Counted from the stretch's first letter, positions 1 to 8,550 are shown. The stretch is DNA of 50,420 nt from Lachnospiraceae bacterium (GCA_022510725.1 JAFLSW010000015.1:1-50420); one strand, 5' to 3'. The notes: generated from the letters alone by a model not told the origin. Numbers and translations are program-made.

Positions 1-2
1 TA

Positions 3-29
3 TTAGCACTCACAATAAACGAGTGCTAA
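3..29. promoter_or_regulatory. CIRCE element (HrcA operator)
   Basis: The sequence is a perfect inverted repeat, TTAGCACTC, then nine bases, then GAGTGCTAA. This is the exact consensus CIRCE operator bound by the heat-shock repressor HrcA. No gene lies between it and the left edge, and the nearest gene to its right ends here reading leftward. It therefore most likely controls a heat-shock operon (hrcA-grpE-dnaK or groES-groEL) that starts just outside the window and reads left. Which operon cannot be seen. Confidence 0.93.
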
Positions 30-68
30 TAATTTTCTAAAGATTTTATAAACTTCCGGATACACCCT

Positions 69-863
69 TTACTCTGCTACCCTGGTAAATACATAAGGAT
101 AATCAAAGTTTGCAATACCGATGGAATCATTCTCGGCACCTTCCGGAAGCGTTAATGTCAAAGTATCCCCTTCAATGGCATAAATGTCATAGATATTGCT
201 TTGGAGTTCATACTCATCCATAAGAAGATGATCTCCTTCTACTGCATATACACCTTTAACATACATTTCTCCGGTAATATCCGCTGCATCTATGGCATCA
301 ACAAATTGCTCCAGCAGATAATCATAGATACTCATTCCAAACATCTCATCAACTTCTGCTTTGGAAAATTGCCCATCAAATTCCTCATAGGTAAGATCTG
401 CTACATACTGTGCCAGACTTTCAAAATATTTTTGTAAAGTCGGCCTCACTTCTTCTTCATCCGCATACATTTCAAATGTACCGTCATCATGAAAATCCAG
501 ATAAATTGTCAGATCAAAGTCCTCATGAAAATCAGCATATTCATTCCCCAACTCCATCTCAATAAGTGCCGCATAATCAAAGGTAGTTGCCCATGTGCCT
601 ATGATTTCTGTGTCAGAAACTTCTGACTGAGATTTTGTTTCTGATTCTTTCTCTATTTCTCTTTCTATTTTTTTCCCTGTCTTTTCTTCTGCTAACGGGG
701 AAGCAAGTTCTTCCTTCTCTGACTCATCATCAGCATCCAAAACATTTTCTACCACATTAAGATCTTCATCGACTGCTTCCGGTTGTGCCTGTCCGCAGCC
801 ATACAACAATCCTGCCAGAACCACTCCCACACATAATATTTTGATCACATGACGCTTTAACAT
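69..863 (-). CDS. Lipoprotein, paralogue of the next gene
   Basis: The 264-residue product begins with a positively charged start and a hydrophobic stretch ending in the lipobox LLYGC (Cys23), so it should be lipidated and held on the outer face of the membrane. Residues about 25-85 form an acidic, Glu/Lys/Ser-rich linker. The remaining ~175 residues are a globular domain opening with IGTWATTFDY and ending YPYVFTRVAE, which aligns along its whole length with the product of 994-1632. The domain (a GTW-type start, then beta-rich DGTF motifs) resembles lipocalin-like DUF folds, but I do not recognise a family. The start has a GGAGGAG ribosome site. The two genes are separated by a terminator, so they are probably transcribed apart. 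Confidence 0.85.
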   Translation of the reverse strand: MLKRHVIKILCVGVVLAGLLYGCGQAQPEAVDEDLNVVENVLDADDESEKEELASPLAEEKTGKKIEREIEKESETKSQSEVSDTEIIGTWATTFDYAALIEMELGNEYADFHEDFDLTIYLDFHDDGTFEMYADEEEVRPTLQKYFESLAQYVADLTYEEFDGQFSKAEVDEMFGMSIYDYLLEQFVDAIDAADITGEMYVKGVYAVEGDHLLMDEYELQSNIYDIYAIEGDTLTLTLPEGAENDSIGIANFDYPYVFTRVAE

Positions 864-927
864 ATTACTCCTCCTGCTTCATACAAAAAAGTGCTTTATA
901 CGACAAAATATTATACCATAAAGGAAA

Positions 928-967
928 CAAAAAAAGAAGTTCTTCCCTAAAGGAAAGAACTTCTTTT
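928..967 (-). terminator. Rho-independent terminator after the 994-1632 lipoprotein gene
   Basis: Read on the minus strand, a long stem built on GAAGTTCTTTCC closes on GGAAGAACTTC with a short loop and is followed by a run of seven T. It sits about 27 bases after the stop codon of the lipoprotein gene to its right. Confidence 0.85.
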
Positions 968-993
968 ATAAGCTATTTGAGTCAGCTGATGTC

Positions 994-1632
994 TTATTCT
1001 GCTACTCTGGTAAATACATAAGGATAATCAAAACCTTCAATACCGGTATACTCAACCTCTGCGCCTTCCGGAGGATTCAGGGTCAGGGTATTTCCTTCTA
1101 CTTTGAAGACATCATAGATATTATCCTGAACTTCATACTCATCCATGTGTACTTCATCACCTTTTGCTTCATACACACCGCTGGTATACATTTCACCTGC
1201 AATATCCTCTGCAGTTACAGCAGTAACAAACTGCTCCAGCATATAATCATAAATGCTCATGCCAAACTGCTCTTCTGCCATCTCATCAACTTCTGCTTTG
1301 GAGTAGCCTTCAAATTCTTCATAGGTAAGGTCTGTTGCATACTGAGCCAGACTCTCTAAATAATTCTGTAATGTAGGTGCTAATGATTCCTCATCAACAT
1401 ACATTGCAAATGTACCGTCAGCATTGAAATCCAAGCAGACCGTGAGGTCGAACTCTTCATGGAATCCATCATAATCGCTGCCTAATTCATCTTCGATGAC
1501 AGCAGAGTAATCAAATGTTAATTCCCATTTGCCGATCAGCTGATCGGAAGTATCCTTTTTACCGCATCCTGTCAGAGCCATTGCAAGAATCATGATCATA
1601 ATCAAAGACAGGATCTTTTTTGTTTTTTTCAT
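994..1632 (-). CDS. Lipoprotein, paralogue of the neighbouring gene
   Basis: The product is about 212 residues from the ATG at 1632, which has a GGGAGGAAAAAT ribosome site. An in-frame upstream extension to 1689 has no such site. The signal peptide MKKTKKILSLIMIMILAMAL runs into the lipobox LTGC. The mature domain starts IGKWELTFDYSAVIEDELGS and ends YPYVFTRVAE, collinear with the neighbour at 69-863 but without its acidic linker. One difference is an insertion near EVDEMAEEQFGMSIYDY, where the neighbour reads EVDEMFGMSIYDY. The function is unknown. A good promoter lies directly upstream and a terminator directly downstream, so this looks like a one-gene transcript. Confidence 0.87.
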   Translation of the reverse strand: MKKTKKILSLIMIMILAMALTGCGKKDTSDQLIGKWELTFDYSAVIEDELGSDYDGFHEEFDLTVCLDFNADGTFAMYVDEESLAPTLQNYLESLAQYATDLTYEEFEGYSKAEVDEMAEEQFGMSIYDYMLEQFVTAVTAEDIAGEMYTSGVYEAKGDEVHMDEYEVQDNIYDVFKVEGNTLTLNPPEGAEVEYTGIEGFDYPYVFTRVAE

Positions 1633-1690
1633 ATTTTTCCTCCCATATTTTACTTTACAGATATGATCCGTAAATTTTTCATACCACACT

Positions 1691-1719
1691 ATACTAAACC
1701 TTTATACCAAAAATGTCAA
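1691..1719 (-). promoter_or_regulatory. Sigma-A promoter for the 994-1632 lipoprotein gene
   Basis: On the minus strand TTGACA is followed after 17 bases by TAGTAT. The predicted start lies about 50 bases ahead of the ATG at 1632. Confidence 0.75.
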
Positions 1720-1732
1720 CCAATTATCTTGA

Positions 1733-2374
1733 TCAAATTTCCTCTATCTTGTAACACTGCTTATCTCCGGCCTTTGCCCTTTCAATCTGAAAGTCCCTGA
1801 TCCGGATATATTGCTCTGTCTTAAAACGAAGCTGCTTCGCAAATGCAGCAGCCTCTTCAAACATGCCTGCCCTCCGAAGCACATCGGTAATGCGAAGCTT
1901 TAACTCTGGCAGTTCCCGCTTTGGTACTGCTGAGACATCCACCTCATTATAGCAGGTTAAGGCCCGTTTCCTGCACACAATGGCGGTCACATCCATTTTT
2001 TCATCATCACAGGCCCAGGCGGCACACAAAAAAGCATCTCCTGCTTTCCTATATTCCTTACAGCGTTGATAGATCAGAGCCAAGCGCACAAACCGTTTGC
2101 CAAGATCCGACAGCCCGGCAATATTGGCACAGTTTACATACTCTTTGGAGTCGATATACTTTTCCCCGTATTCCGGCATGGCTTCTGAAGTAGAAAAAAC
2201 ATTTCTGCAATACCCGCATTTATGCACCCAGAGAGGCATAGCGCTTCTTCTGTCCTCTGCCGGCCTGAAATCCAGATCAGCAGTCCCTTTCGTAGATGCC
2301 ATAGCAAGAATAGTCACTTCATTCCGCCGTCCACAAATATTACAATCAATATCCTTTACAACAAATTTTGACAC
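1733..2374 (-). CDS. Zinc-ribbon protein resembling DUF2225
   Basis: The 213-residue product has two CxxC knuckles, CNIC near residue 11 and CGYC near residue 54, which probably bind one zinc. A helical tail carries TPR-like spacing (ALIYQRCKEYRKAGDAFL and following). This arrangement resembles the DUF2225 family of uncharacterised cytosolic Firmicutes proteins, but the match is by eye. The start is GTG, supported by AAAGGAG eight bases upstream. The gene follows the flavodiiron gene by 33 bases and ends the run that begins at the rluF-like gene. The function is unknown. Confidence 0.72.
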   Translation of the reverse strand: MSKFVVKDIDCNICGRRNEVTILAMASTKGTADLDFRPAEDRRSAMPLWVHKCGYCRNVFSTSEAMPEYGEKYIDSKEYVNCANIAGLSDLGKRFVRLALIYQRCKEYRKAGDAFLCAAWACDDEKMDVTAIVCRKRALTCYNEVDVSAVPKRELPELKLRITDVLRRAGMFEEAAAFAKQLRFKTEQYIRIRDFQIERAKAGDKQCYKIEEI

Positions 2375-2407
2375 CTTTGGTTCTCCTTTGTTTCTTCCTC
2401 TTTTTCT

Positions 2408-3565
2408 TTATGCACCAACAATTGTTTTAGCCAGTTCTTTCACTCCGGCTTTGTTATCCTCATTTAAAGCAGAGCGGATGGTGATCACCGGCTCTATGAT
2501 CTCTATCTCTTTCATCTCATCTAAAGCCGCCCGCATCTGCTTTGCTACCATCGGCGCCCAGGAACCGTTTTCGATCAAGGCCACTTTTCGCTTCTGATAG
2601 TTTTTTGATTTCAGGTGATGGAGAAATGTATCCATCCATGTAAAGATTCCACCGTCGTAGGTTGCCGCAGCCAGTACGATCCTGTCATAACGGAAGGCAT
2701 CCTCTACTGCTTCCGCCATATCCTCTCTTGCCAGATCGCAGATGGAAACCTTTTCTTCTCCTGCTGCTTCAAGCTCTTCCTTTAAAAGCTTTGCGGCCTC
2801 TGCCGTATTCCCATGTATGGAAGCATAGGCGATAAAGACTCCTCTATCCTCCGGCTCATAGCTACTCCATATCTGATATTTATTCAGATAGAAACTCAGA
2901 TCTTCTTTTAATATGGGACCATGCAACGGGCAGATCATGGAAATATCCAAACCGGATGCTTTCTTTAACAAAGCCTGTACCTGTGCACCATATTTTCCTA
3001 CAATGTTGAAATAATATCTCCTGGCTTCACAGGTCCAGTCTTCCTCTGTATCCAATGCGCCGAATTTTCCAAAGCCGTCGGCAGAGAATAATATCTTCTC
3101 TTTCTTTTCATATTCTACCATAACCTCAGGCCAGTGCACCATAGGGGCCATATAAAAGACCAGGGTATGCTCTCCTAAAGAAAGCTCATCTCCCTCTGCT
3201 ACCACGATCTTTTTGTCACCCAGATCCATATCAAAAAACTGCTCTGCTGTGTTAAAGGTTTTGATATTACCTACTACCTTTGCCTTTGGATACTTCTCTG
3301 AAAATTTGGCGATCAGAGCCGCATGATCCGGTTCCATGTGGGAAACAATGAGATAATCCGGCTGTCTGCCGCTTAACTCCTTTTCCAGATTGGCAAACCA
3401 TTCCTTTTCCACTCTTTTATCGGCAGTATCCATTACTGCTATCTTTTCATCCATGATCAAATAGGAATTGTAGGAAACGCCGTTGGGCACAACATACTGA
3501 CTTTCAAACAGATCGATGGTCTTATCATCGGCACCGATATATTTTATTGCATCACTGATAAACAT
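2408..3565 (-). CDS. fprA: FprA-type flavodiiron protein (A-type flavoprotein, O2/NO reductase)
   Basis: The product is 385 residues, typical for the class. The N-terminal beta-lactamase-like domain has the diiron ligand motif HMEPDH (76-81), a further His in MVHWPEV, an Asp in FSADGFG and a His in CPLHGP. The C-terminal flavodoxin domain starts near residue 243 with the FMN loop YASIHGNTAEAA. In anaerobes such proteins reduce O2 to water, or NO to N2O, using electrons from rubredoxin or reduced flavin. No rubredoxin domain or gene is visible here. The gene has a GGAGGAAAGCT ribosome site and lies 15 bases after the membrane-protein gene. Specificity for O2 versus NO cannot be read from the sequence. 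Confidence 0.93.
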   Translation of the reverse strand: MFISDAIKYIGADDKTIDLFESQYVVPNGVSYNSYLIMDEKIAVMDTADKRVEKEWFANLEKELSGRQPDYLIVSHMEPDHAALIAKFSEKYPKAKVVGNIKTFNTAEQFFDMDLGDKKIVVAEGDELSLGEHTLVFYMAPMVHWPEVMVEYEKKEKILFSADGFGKFGALDTEEDWTCEARRYYFNIVGKYGAQVQALLKKASGLDISMICPLHGPILKEDLSFYLNKYQIWSSYEPEDRGVFIAYASIHGNTAEAAKLLKEELEAAGEEKVSICDLAREDMAEAVEDAFRYDRIVLAAATYDGGIFTWMDTFLHHLKSKNYQKRKVALIENGSWAPMVAKQMRAALDEMKEIEIIEPVITIRSALNEDNKAGVKELAKTIVGA

Positions 3566-3580
3566 AGCTTTCCTCCGGTT

Positions 3581-4354
3581 TTATTTTTTTTCGATTCTTC
3601 TTATCCTGTTTTTGATCTGACAGGTTTTATCCTTGCAATTTTCACATTGCAGGTTTTGGTTTGCTCCATGCCAGAAGCGCTCCGGATATTTGGAGTAGGT
3701 CATTTCCCAGCGGATCAATACCACAAGGGAAGTAAAAAAGAGACTCCAGCTGAAAAAGTTTTGAATAAACAGCATAGGGGTAAACATCATAAAATGCCCC
3801 CAGTCGTAGATCCTGCAATTGACACAGCACCGGTTTTTCATGATAAAGGACTGAAAGGGACAGAAAAGCAGGATACAGATATAGTCACTCAAAAAGTAAA
3901 ATACCGACAGCATCAAAAGATCTGCGCTGTCCACTACCTTTAACAGATAAAGAACACCAAATACGGCATTGAAACTGAGCCATATAAGCATCACGACCCA
4001 TGCCTTGCTGTTTTCCCTCTGCACAAACCGAAGCAATTCTAATTCCGAATAATCTTTATTTTCCCGATAATCTTCTTTCTTTGATTTTTTCACCGCCATG
4101 GATAACAGCTCCGTGGGAAAAATATGTCTGATCATCATGACCATAAAAATGAACCAAAGAATATGTATTGCCGATATGCCGTAGGCATAGGGCTTTGTAA
4201 ACAGGTTGTACATCAGTTCCTTATTGGTAATATAAAAGACAAGTACAAAAACAAAAATACATATCCGGATAAAGAACTTTATCAGATAGCGTACCAGCAT
4301 ATCCGTTCTTTCTATTTTTTTATTCGATGCAGCTTTCATTTTCTCACCATCCAT
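3581..4354 (-). CDS. Polytopic membrane protein with C-terminal cysteine clusters
   Basis: The product is 257 residues from the ATG at 4354, which overlaps the metA stop as TAATG. An ATG at 4339 is also possible. There are about five hydrophobic segments, including ones rich in FIRICIFVFVLVFYI, ISAIHILWFIFMVMMI and LLMLSVFYFLSDYICILLF. Two cysteine groups follow: CCVNC just after a membrane segment, and CENCKDKTC near the C-terminus ahead of a basic tail. They could bind a metal or Fe-S cluster, or form disulfides. I do not recognise a family. It is translationally coupled to metA and 15 bases from the flavodiiron gene, so a redox-linked membrane role is possible but unproven. Confidence 0.7.
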   Translation of the reverse strand: MDGEKMKAASNKKIERTDMLVRYLIKFFIRICIFVFVLVFYITNKELMYNLFTKPYAYGISAIHILWFIFMVMMIRHIFPTELLSMAVKKSKKEDYRENKDYSELELLRFVQRENSKAWVVMLIWLSFNAVFGVLYLLKVVDSADLLMLSVFYFLSDYICILLFCPFQSFIMKNRCCVNCRIYDWGHFMMFTPMLFIQNFFSWSLFFTSLVVLIRWEMTYSKYPERFWHGANQNLQCENCKDKTCQIKNRIRRIEKK

Positions 4355-5259
4355 TACAGAACATAAGGTGTGATCTGGTATACATAGTAATTCAGCCAAT
4401 TGCTGAAAAGATTGTTGCTGTGGCTGCGCCACTGCAGATGGGGGCGAAGGTCTGGATCGTCTCCCGGAAAATAATTTTTGGGAAGGGCGATATCCAGACC
4501 TTTATCCCTGTCTCTGAAATACTCATCCCTAAGGGTCAGCCTGTCATATTCGGAATGGCCCATGACAAAAAATTGTTTTCCCTCTCCTGCCATGGCAAGG
4601 TAGACGCCGGCTTCTTCGGATTCTGCCAACACGGTCAGTTCCTTACAAGCATGAATATCCTCTGCCGCCACCTCTGTATGACGGCTGTGAGGGGCCATAA
4701 AATAATCATCAAAGCCTCTGACAATAGGTATCTTTCTGTTCATGACCCGATGTTCAAAGACACCGAACATCTTGTGAGGCAAAGAGCGTTTTTGCAAACC
4801 AAAATGATGATATAAGCCTGCCTGTGCACCCCAGCAGATATGGAAGGTGGATGTCACATTGGTCTTAGACCAGTCCATGACCGCAACCAGCTCCTCCCAG
4901 TAATCCACTTCTTCATATTCCATATGCTCCACCGGCGCACCGGTAATGATCAGTCCGTCAAACTTTTTTTCCCTGACCTCATCGAAGGTCACATAAAATT
5001 TATTCAGATGATTGGCAGATGTATTTAAGGATGTATGGCTTTTCATATTTAAAAAAGTTACATCTACCTGTAAAGGCGTATTGGACAATGCCCGCAAGAG
5101 CTGCAGTTCCGTATCCTGCTTAATGGGCATCAAATTCAATATACAGATCTGAAGGGGGCGGATGTTCTGATGAAGGGCCCGGTATTCATCCATCACAAAT
5201 ATATTTTCATTCTCTAAGATCTCCTTAGCAGGAAGATCGCTTTGTGTCTTAATAGGCAT
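4354..5259 (-). CDS. metA: Homoserine O-acetyltransferase (MetA/HTS family)
   Basis: The 301-residue product is full length. It has the family's glutamine-amidotransferase-like fold with nucleophile Cys142 in [13 protein letters not shown] and the His235/Glu237 pair in GHSEYD. Residue 111 is Glu ([15 protein letters not shown]). In this family Glu at 111 goes with acetyl-CoA and Gly with succinyl-CoA, so the product is predicted to be O-acetyl-homoserine, for methionine synthesis by sulfhydrylation. The gene is 70 bases after ligA and overlaps the next gene by one base. No SAM riboswitch was found in the short gap. Automatic naming as homoserine O-succinyltransferase would probably give the wrong acyl donor. 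Confidence 0.94.
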   Translation of the reverse strand: MPIKTQSDLPAKEILENENIFVMDEYRALHQNIRPLQICILNLMPIKQDTELQLLRALSNTPLQVDVTFLNMKSHTSLNTSANHLNKFYVTFDEVREKKFDGLIITGAPVEHMEYEEVDYWEELVAVMDWSKTNVTSTFHICWGAQAGLYHHFGLQKRSLPHKMFGVFEHRVMNRKIPIVRGFDDYFMAPHSRHTEVAAEDIHACKELTVLAESEEAGVYLAMAGEGKQFFVMGHSEYDRLTLRDEYFRDRDKGLDIALPKNYFPGDDPDLRPHLQWRSHSNNLFSNWLNYYVYQITPYVL

Positions 5260-5329
5260 AACTGTTTCCTTCTTTGTATGGTTCTGTCTTGTCTATCCTA
5301 TCATTTTTTTCCCTAATCGTAAACCCGAT

Positions 5330-7294
5330 TTAGGAAAGCATTTCCAAAAACATTTCTTCGGAAATAATGGGTATATCCAATTCTTTTGCTTTCTTATTTT
5401 TTCCTGATGTGGAGGTGATATCGTTGTTGATCAGATAGTCGGTTTTGGCAGAAACACTTCCTGCCACTTTGCCGCCTTTGCTTTCGATCAGTTCCTTCAC
5501 TTCACCTCGATTGGCAAAATGCTCCACGCTGCCGGTAATGACAAAGGTCTTACCGGAAAAGATCTGCTCTCCCCCATCTTCTGTGGGCTTTTCAATGGAA
5601 AGCTCTCTTAACAGGTTTTCTGCCTCGCTTTTCTTCTTCTCATCCAGAAAATATTCTCGTATGCCTTCTGCCAAAACACCGCCGATTCCCTCAATTTCGG
5701 ATAACTCTTCCACTGTAGCAGACTTTATCCGATCATAATCCTGTGAAAAGGCTTTACACAGCACTTTGGCATTGGCGGACCCGATTCCGCTGATGCCCAG
5801 GGCATATACGAACCTTGCCAGAGTGGTGTTCCTGGCTTTATTCACAGAGTCTATGAGATTGACATAGGACTTTTCTCCAAAGCCTTCCATGGAAGTGATC
5901 TCATCCTTGTACTGTTCCAGTTTAAAAATATCCGCGAATTGATGGATAAAGCCTTTTGCGATAAATTTCTCCAGGGTGGCTTCCGAAAGACCGTCGATGT
6001 TTAAAGCGTCCCTGCTGACAAGGAGGGTAAAGGCCTTGATCTTTTTTGCCTCGCATTGGGGGTTGGTACAGATCAGGGTTTCCGCGTCGTTGGCCTTATT
6101 GACGGATGTTGCACCGCCACATACCGGACAATGCTCCGGAATCTCTATATTGCCGCTTCCCGTCAGATTTTCTGCGATCTGGGGAATGATCATATTGGCT
6201 TTATATACTTTGATCCGGTCTCCTATCCCTAAACGGAGGGATTTTAAAATGCTTAAATTGTGAACGCTGGCCCTGGAAACGGTAGTCCCTTCCAACTCTA
6301 CCGGCTCAAAGATCGCCACCGGATTGATCAGTCCTGTCCTGCTGGGACTCCATTCAATCTCCAAAAGAGTGGTTTCCGCCGTTTCATCCGCCCACTTAAA
6401 GGCAATGGAATCTCTGGGAAACTTGGCTGTCCGCCCTAAGGAAGCACCGTAAGCCATATCGCAGTAAGTCAGCACCAATCCATCGGAAGGCACATCATAA
6501 GTTTCCACCTTCCCCGCAAAATCTTCCACAGCCTCCAGAATCGTATCAGTATTTACTCGCTGATACTCCACCACATCAAAACCCTGCTCTTTTAAAAACA
6601 AAAACTGGTTTTCCCTGTCGTTTTGAAAATCCACCTTGCTGCCGTCCTGCTCTGCTTCCACAAGAGAAAAAGCGAAAAGCCGCACATTTCTTTTTGCGGT
6701 TATCTCATTATTGAGCTGTCTGACAGAACCGCTGCACAGATTTCTGGGATTTTTGTATTTGGCATCCGCATCGGGTATCTCTTCATTGACCTTTTCAAAA
6801 TCCCCATAGGTGATGACCGCTTCTCCTCTTAAGATCAGCCTGCCGTCAAAGGTGATCCGGTGGGGAATATTCTTGAAAACTTTAGCATTGTTGGTAATGA
6901 CTTCTCCGATCTCCCCGTTTCCTCTGGTAACCGCTTTTAAAAGCCTGCCCTGCTCATAGGTTAAAACGATGGTCAGCCCGTCCAGCTTCCAGGAAAGCAG
7001 ACCTTCTTTGCCGTTTAGCCATTCCCTAAGATCCTCCCTGCTTTTTGTCTTGTCCAAAGAAAGCATAGGGCTTTCATGCCGTTCTTTGGGAAGCTCATTG
7101 ACCGCCTCATAACCCACCTTTAGCGTAGGACTGCCGGAGAGCACGGTGCCCGTTTCTTTTTCCAGGCTTTCCAGTTCATCATAGAGGGCATCATATTCAT
7201 AATTGCTCATGATCTCCCGATCTTCGGCATAATATGCCTTTGCAGCCAGATTCAGTTTTTCGATTAATTCTTTCATTCTTTGGATTTGGTCCAT
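5330..7294 (-). CDS. ligA: NAD-dependent DNA ligase with altered NMN-pocket residues
   Basis: About 654 residues with the LigA order: domain Ia, nucleotidyltransferase with KLDG (Lys103 takes the AMP), OB fold, a four-cysteine zinc finger (CPVC...CTNPQC), helix-hairpin-helix repeats, and a C-terminal BRCT domain starting near GGEQIFSGKTFVITG. Domain Ia reads AYYAEDREIMSNYEYD. By alignment with E. coli LigA, His23 is Tyr and Asp32 is Asn, while Tyr22, Tyr35 and Asp36 are kept. The usual TRGDG motif is TRGNG. The ATG at 7294 was chosen; an in-frame TTG at 7306 abuts the upstream stop without a ribosome site. It may be the second ligase that some Clostridia carry, or simply a divergent lineage. 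Confidence 0.93.
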   Translation of the reverse strand: MDQIQRMKELIEKLNLAAKAYYAEDREIMSNYEYDALYDELESLEKETGTVLSGSPTLKVGYEAVNELPKERHESPMLSLDKTKSREDLREWLNGKEGLLSWKLDGLTIVLTYEQGRLLKAVTRGNGEIGEVITNNAKVFKNIPHRITFDGRLILRGEAVITYGDFEKVNEEIPDADAKYKNPRNLCSGSVRQLNNEITAKRNVRLFAFSLVEAEQDGSKVDFQNDRENQFLFLKEQGFDVVEYQRVNTDTILEAVEDFAGKVETYDVPSDGLVLTYCDMAYGASLGRTAKFPRDSIAFKWADETAETTLLEIEWSPSRTGLINPVAIFEPVELEGTTVSRASVHNLSILKSLRLGIGDRIKVYKANMIIPQIAENLTGSGNIEIPEHCPVCGGATSVNKANDAETLICTNPQCEAKKIKAFTLLVSRDALNIDGLSEATLEKFIAKGFIHQFADIFKLEQYKDEITSMEGFGEKSYVNLIDSVNKARNTTLARFVYALGISGIGSANAKVLCKAFSQDYDRIKSATVEELSEIEGIGGVLAEGIREYFLDEKKKSEAENLLRELSIEKPTEDGGEQIFSGKTFVITGSVEHFANRGEVKELIESKGGKVAGSVSAKTDYLINNDITSTSGKNKKAKELDIPIISEEMFLEMLS

Positions 7295-7306
7295 ACTCTC
7301 ACCCAA

Positions 7307-8089
7307 TCATACAGTTTTTTCATTTTCATGATTTTCCTGTGGGGAAAGTCCTGCGATCTCATATAGCTCTGCCAACTCTTTTCCCCCTATTTTCCGGTAT
7401 TCTCCGGGTTTTAGTCTGCCAAGCTCAATATTGGCGACCCTGACCCGCTTTAGGGAATGCACTTCATAGCCCAATTCCTTGCACATGCGCCTGATCTGCC
7501 GGTTTAATCCCTGGGTCAGAATGATGCGGAAGGTATATTTCCCCGTCTGTTCTATTTTACACGGTCTGGTCTTTTTTTCCAATTCCTCCAGATAAACACC
7601 CTGTGACATATTTTGCAAAAATTCCTCTGTGATGTCAGTTTTTACCTTAACCACATATTCTTTTTCATGCTTGTTCTTTCCCCGCATCAGAGAATCGATC
7701 AGAAGTCCATCATTGGTCAAAAGCAGCAGCCCTTCGGAATCCTTATCCAGTCGCCCTGCATAAGTCACTCTCACAGGATAGGAGAATTGTTTGGAAAGGA
7801 GTTTTTCCGCATGCTTATCCCGCTCCGAACAGATCACTCCTACGGGCTTATAATAAGCTAACACAGCCGTCTCCTGTCTGCCGCCTACAATCTTGCCCGA
7901 AACGCTGACCTTATCTCTCTCGGATACCTTGGTTCCCGGCTCTGCCAATCTGCCGTTTACGGTAACTTTTCCCTCTAAGATCAGCTTATCTGCATCCCGT
8001 CTGGAACAGATTCCTGCCTGCGCCAGGTATTTATTGATGCGGACAGGCTCTTCTATATTAAAATTTTTCTTTTTTTTATCTTGTTTCAT
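7307..8089 (-). CDS. rRNA pseudouridine synthase, RsuA/RluB/RluF family
   Basis: About 260 residues. An N-terminal S4 RNA-binding domain (RINKYLAQAGICSRRDADKL) is followed by the synthase domain with the catalytic-Asp motif GRLDKDSEGLLLLTNDG and the RQIRRMCKELGY motif near the C-terminus. The sequence KHEKEYVV and the motif context look most like RluF (23S rRNA U2604), but subfamily calls by eye are uncertain. The ATG at 8089 starts just before a lysine run and the S4 domain. The longer start at 8137 lacks a ribosome site. It is 12 bases upstream of ligA and is probably the first gene of that run. Confidence 0.88.
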   Translation of the reverse strand: MKQDKKKKNFNIEEPVRINKYLAQAGICSRRDADKLILEGKVTVNGRLAEPGTKVSERDKVSVSGKIVGGRQETAVLAYYKPVGVICSERDKHAEKLLSKQFSYPVRVTYAGRLDKDSEGLLLLTNDGLLIDSLMRGKNKHEKEYVVKVKTDITEEFLQNMSQGVYLEELEKKTRPCKIEQTGKYTFRIILTQGLNRQIRRMCKELGYEVHSLKRVRVANIELGRLKPGEYRKIGGKELAELYEIAGLSPQENHENEKTV

Positions 8090-8226
8090 TGCTGTTTTCT
8101 TTCTTTCTATTTTATCAAAATACCACTCTTTTATCATACCGCTATTTCATAATTATTTCCAGCATAATTCGACTTTTGGTTGGTCATAGTATGAGTGTAG
8201 GCATCTTTTTGAAAGGAGGCAAATTT

Positions 8227-8436
8227 ATGAGAAACAAAGTGTTTGACTGCATCGTTCTGACCCTTGTTATCATCGGCGCAATCAACTGGGGACTTATCGG
8301 CTTTTTCAGTTTTGACCTGGTAGCGATCGTCTTCGGTAATATGTCCTGGTTATCCAGAATCATTTATGCCTTAGTCGGTCTGGGCGGTCTTTATTTAATC
8401 AGTTTTTATACCAACCTGGGTTCTCACGAAGCCTAA
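8227..8436 (+). CDS. DUF378 small membrane protein
   Basis: A 69-residue product with two hydrophobic helices. The first carries the family signature ALTLVIIGAINWGLIGFF-like sequence (here CIVLTLVIIGAINWGLIG) and the second is LSRIIYALVGLGGLYLISFY. This matches the DUF378/YuzA family of small membrane proteins of unknown role. The start is fixed by an ideal GAAAGGAGG seven bases upstream. The gene is divergent from the rluF-like gene and stands alone. Confidence 0.9.
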   Translation: MRNKVFDCIVLTLVIIGAINWGLIGFFSFDLVAIVFGNMSWLSRIIYALVGLGGLYLISFYTNLGSHEA

Positions 8437-8469
8437 CCCCTTCTAAAATTTCATATAGCTTACAAACCC

Positions 8470-8507
8470 GGAACGGATGGCAGTGCGATACGCTGTTATC
8501 CGTTTCC
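8470..8507. other. Unassigned intergenic hairpin
   Basis: GGAACGGATGGCAG pairs with CTGTTATCCGTTTCC around a nine-base loop, giving about 14 pairs with two G-U pairs and one bulge. No T run follows on either strand, so it is not a standard terminator. It lies 33 bases after the DUF378 stop and 44 bases ahead of the next promoter. It may be a transcript-end structure or a binding site. Confidence 0.55.
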
Positions 8508-8550
8508 ATTTACATAGCTTTCCCCTTTCTCTCTCCATCTACTCCGGGTA

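Noticed and set aside
5310-5338. Terminator after ligA from CCTAAATCG/CGATTAGG
   Set aside because: On the minus strand the stem is followed by A rather than T, and on the plus strand the T run is on the wrong side. ligA probably reads through into metA.
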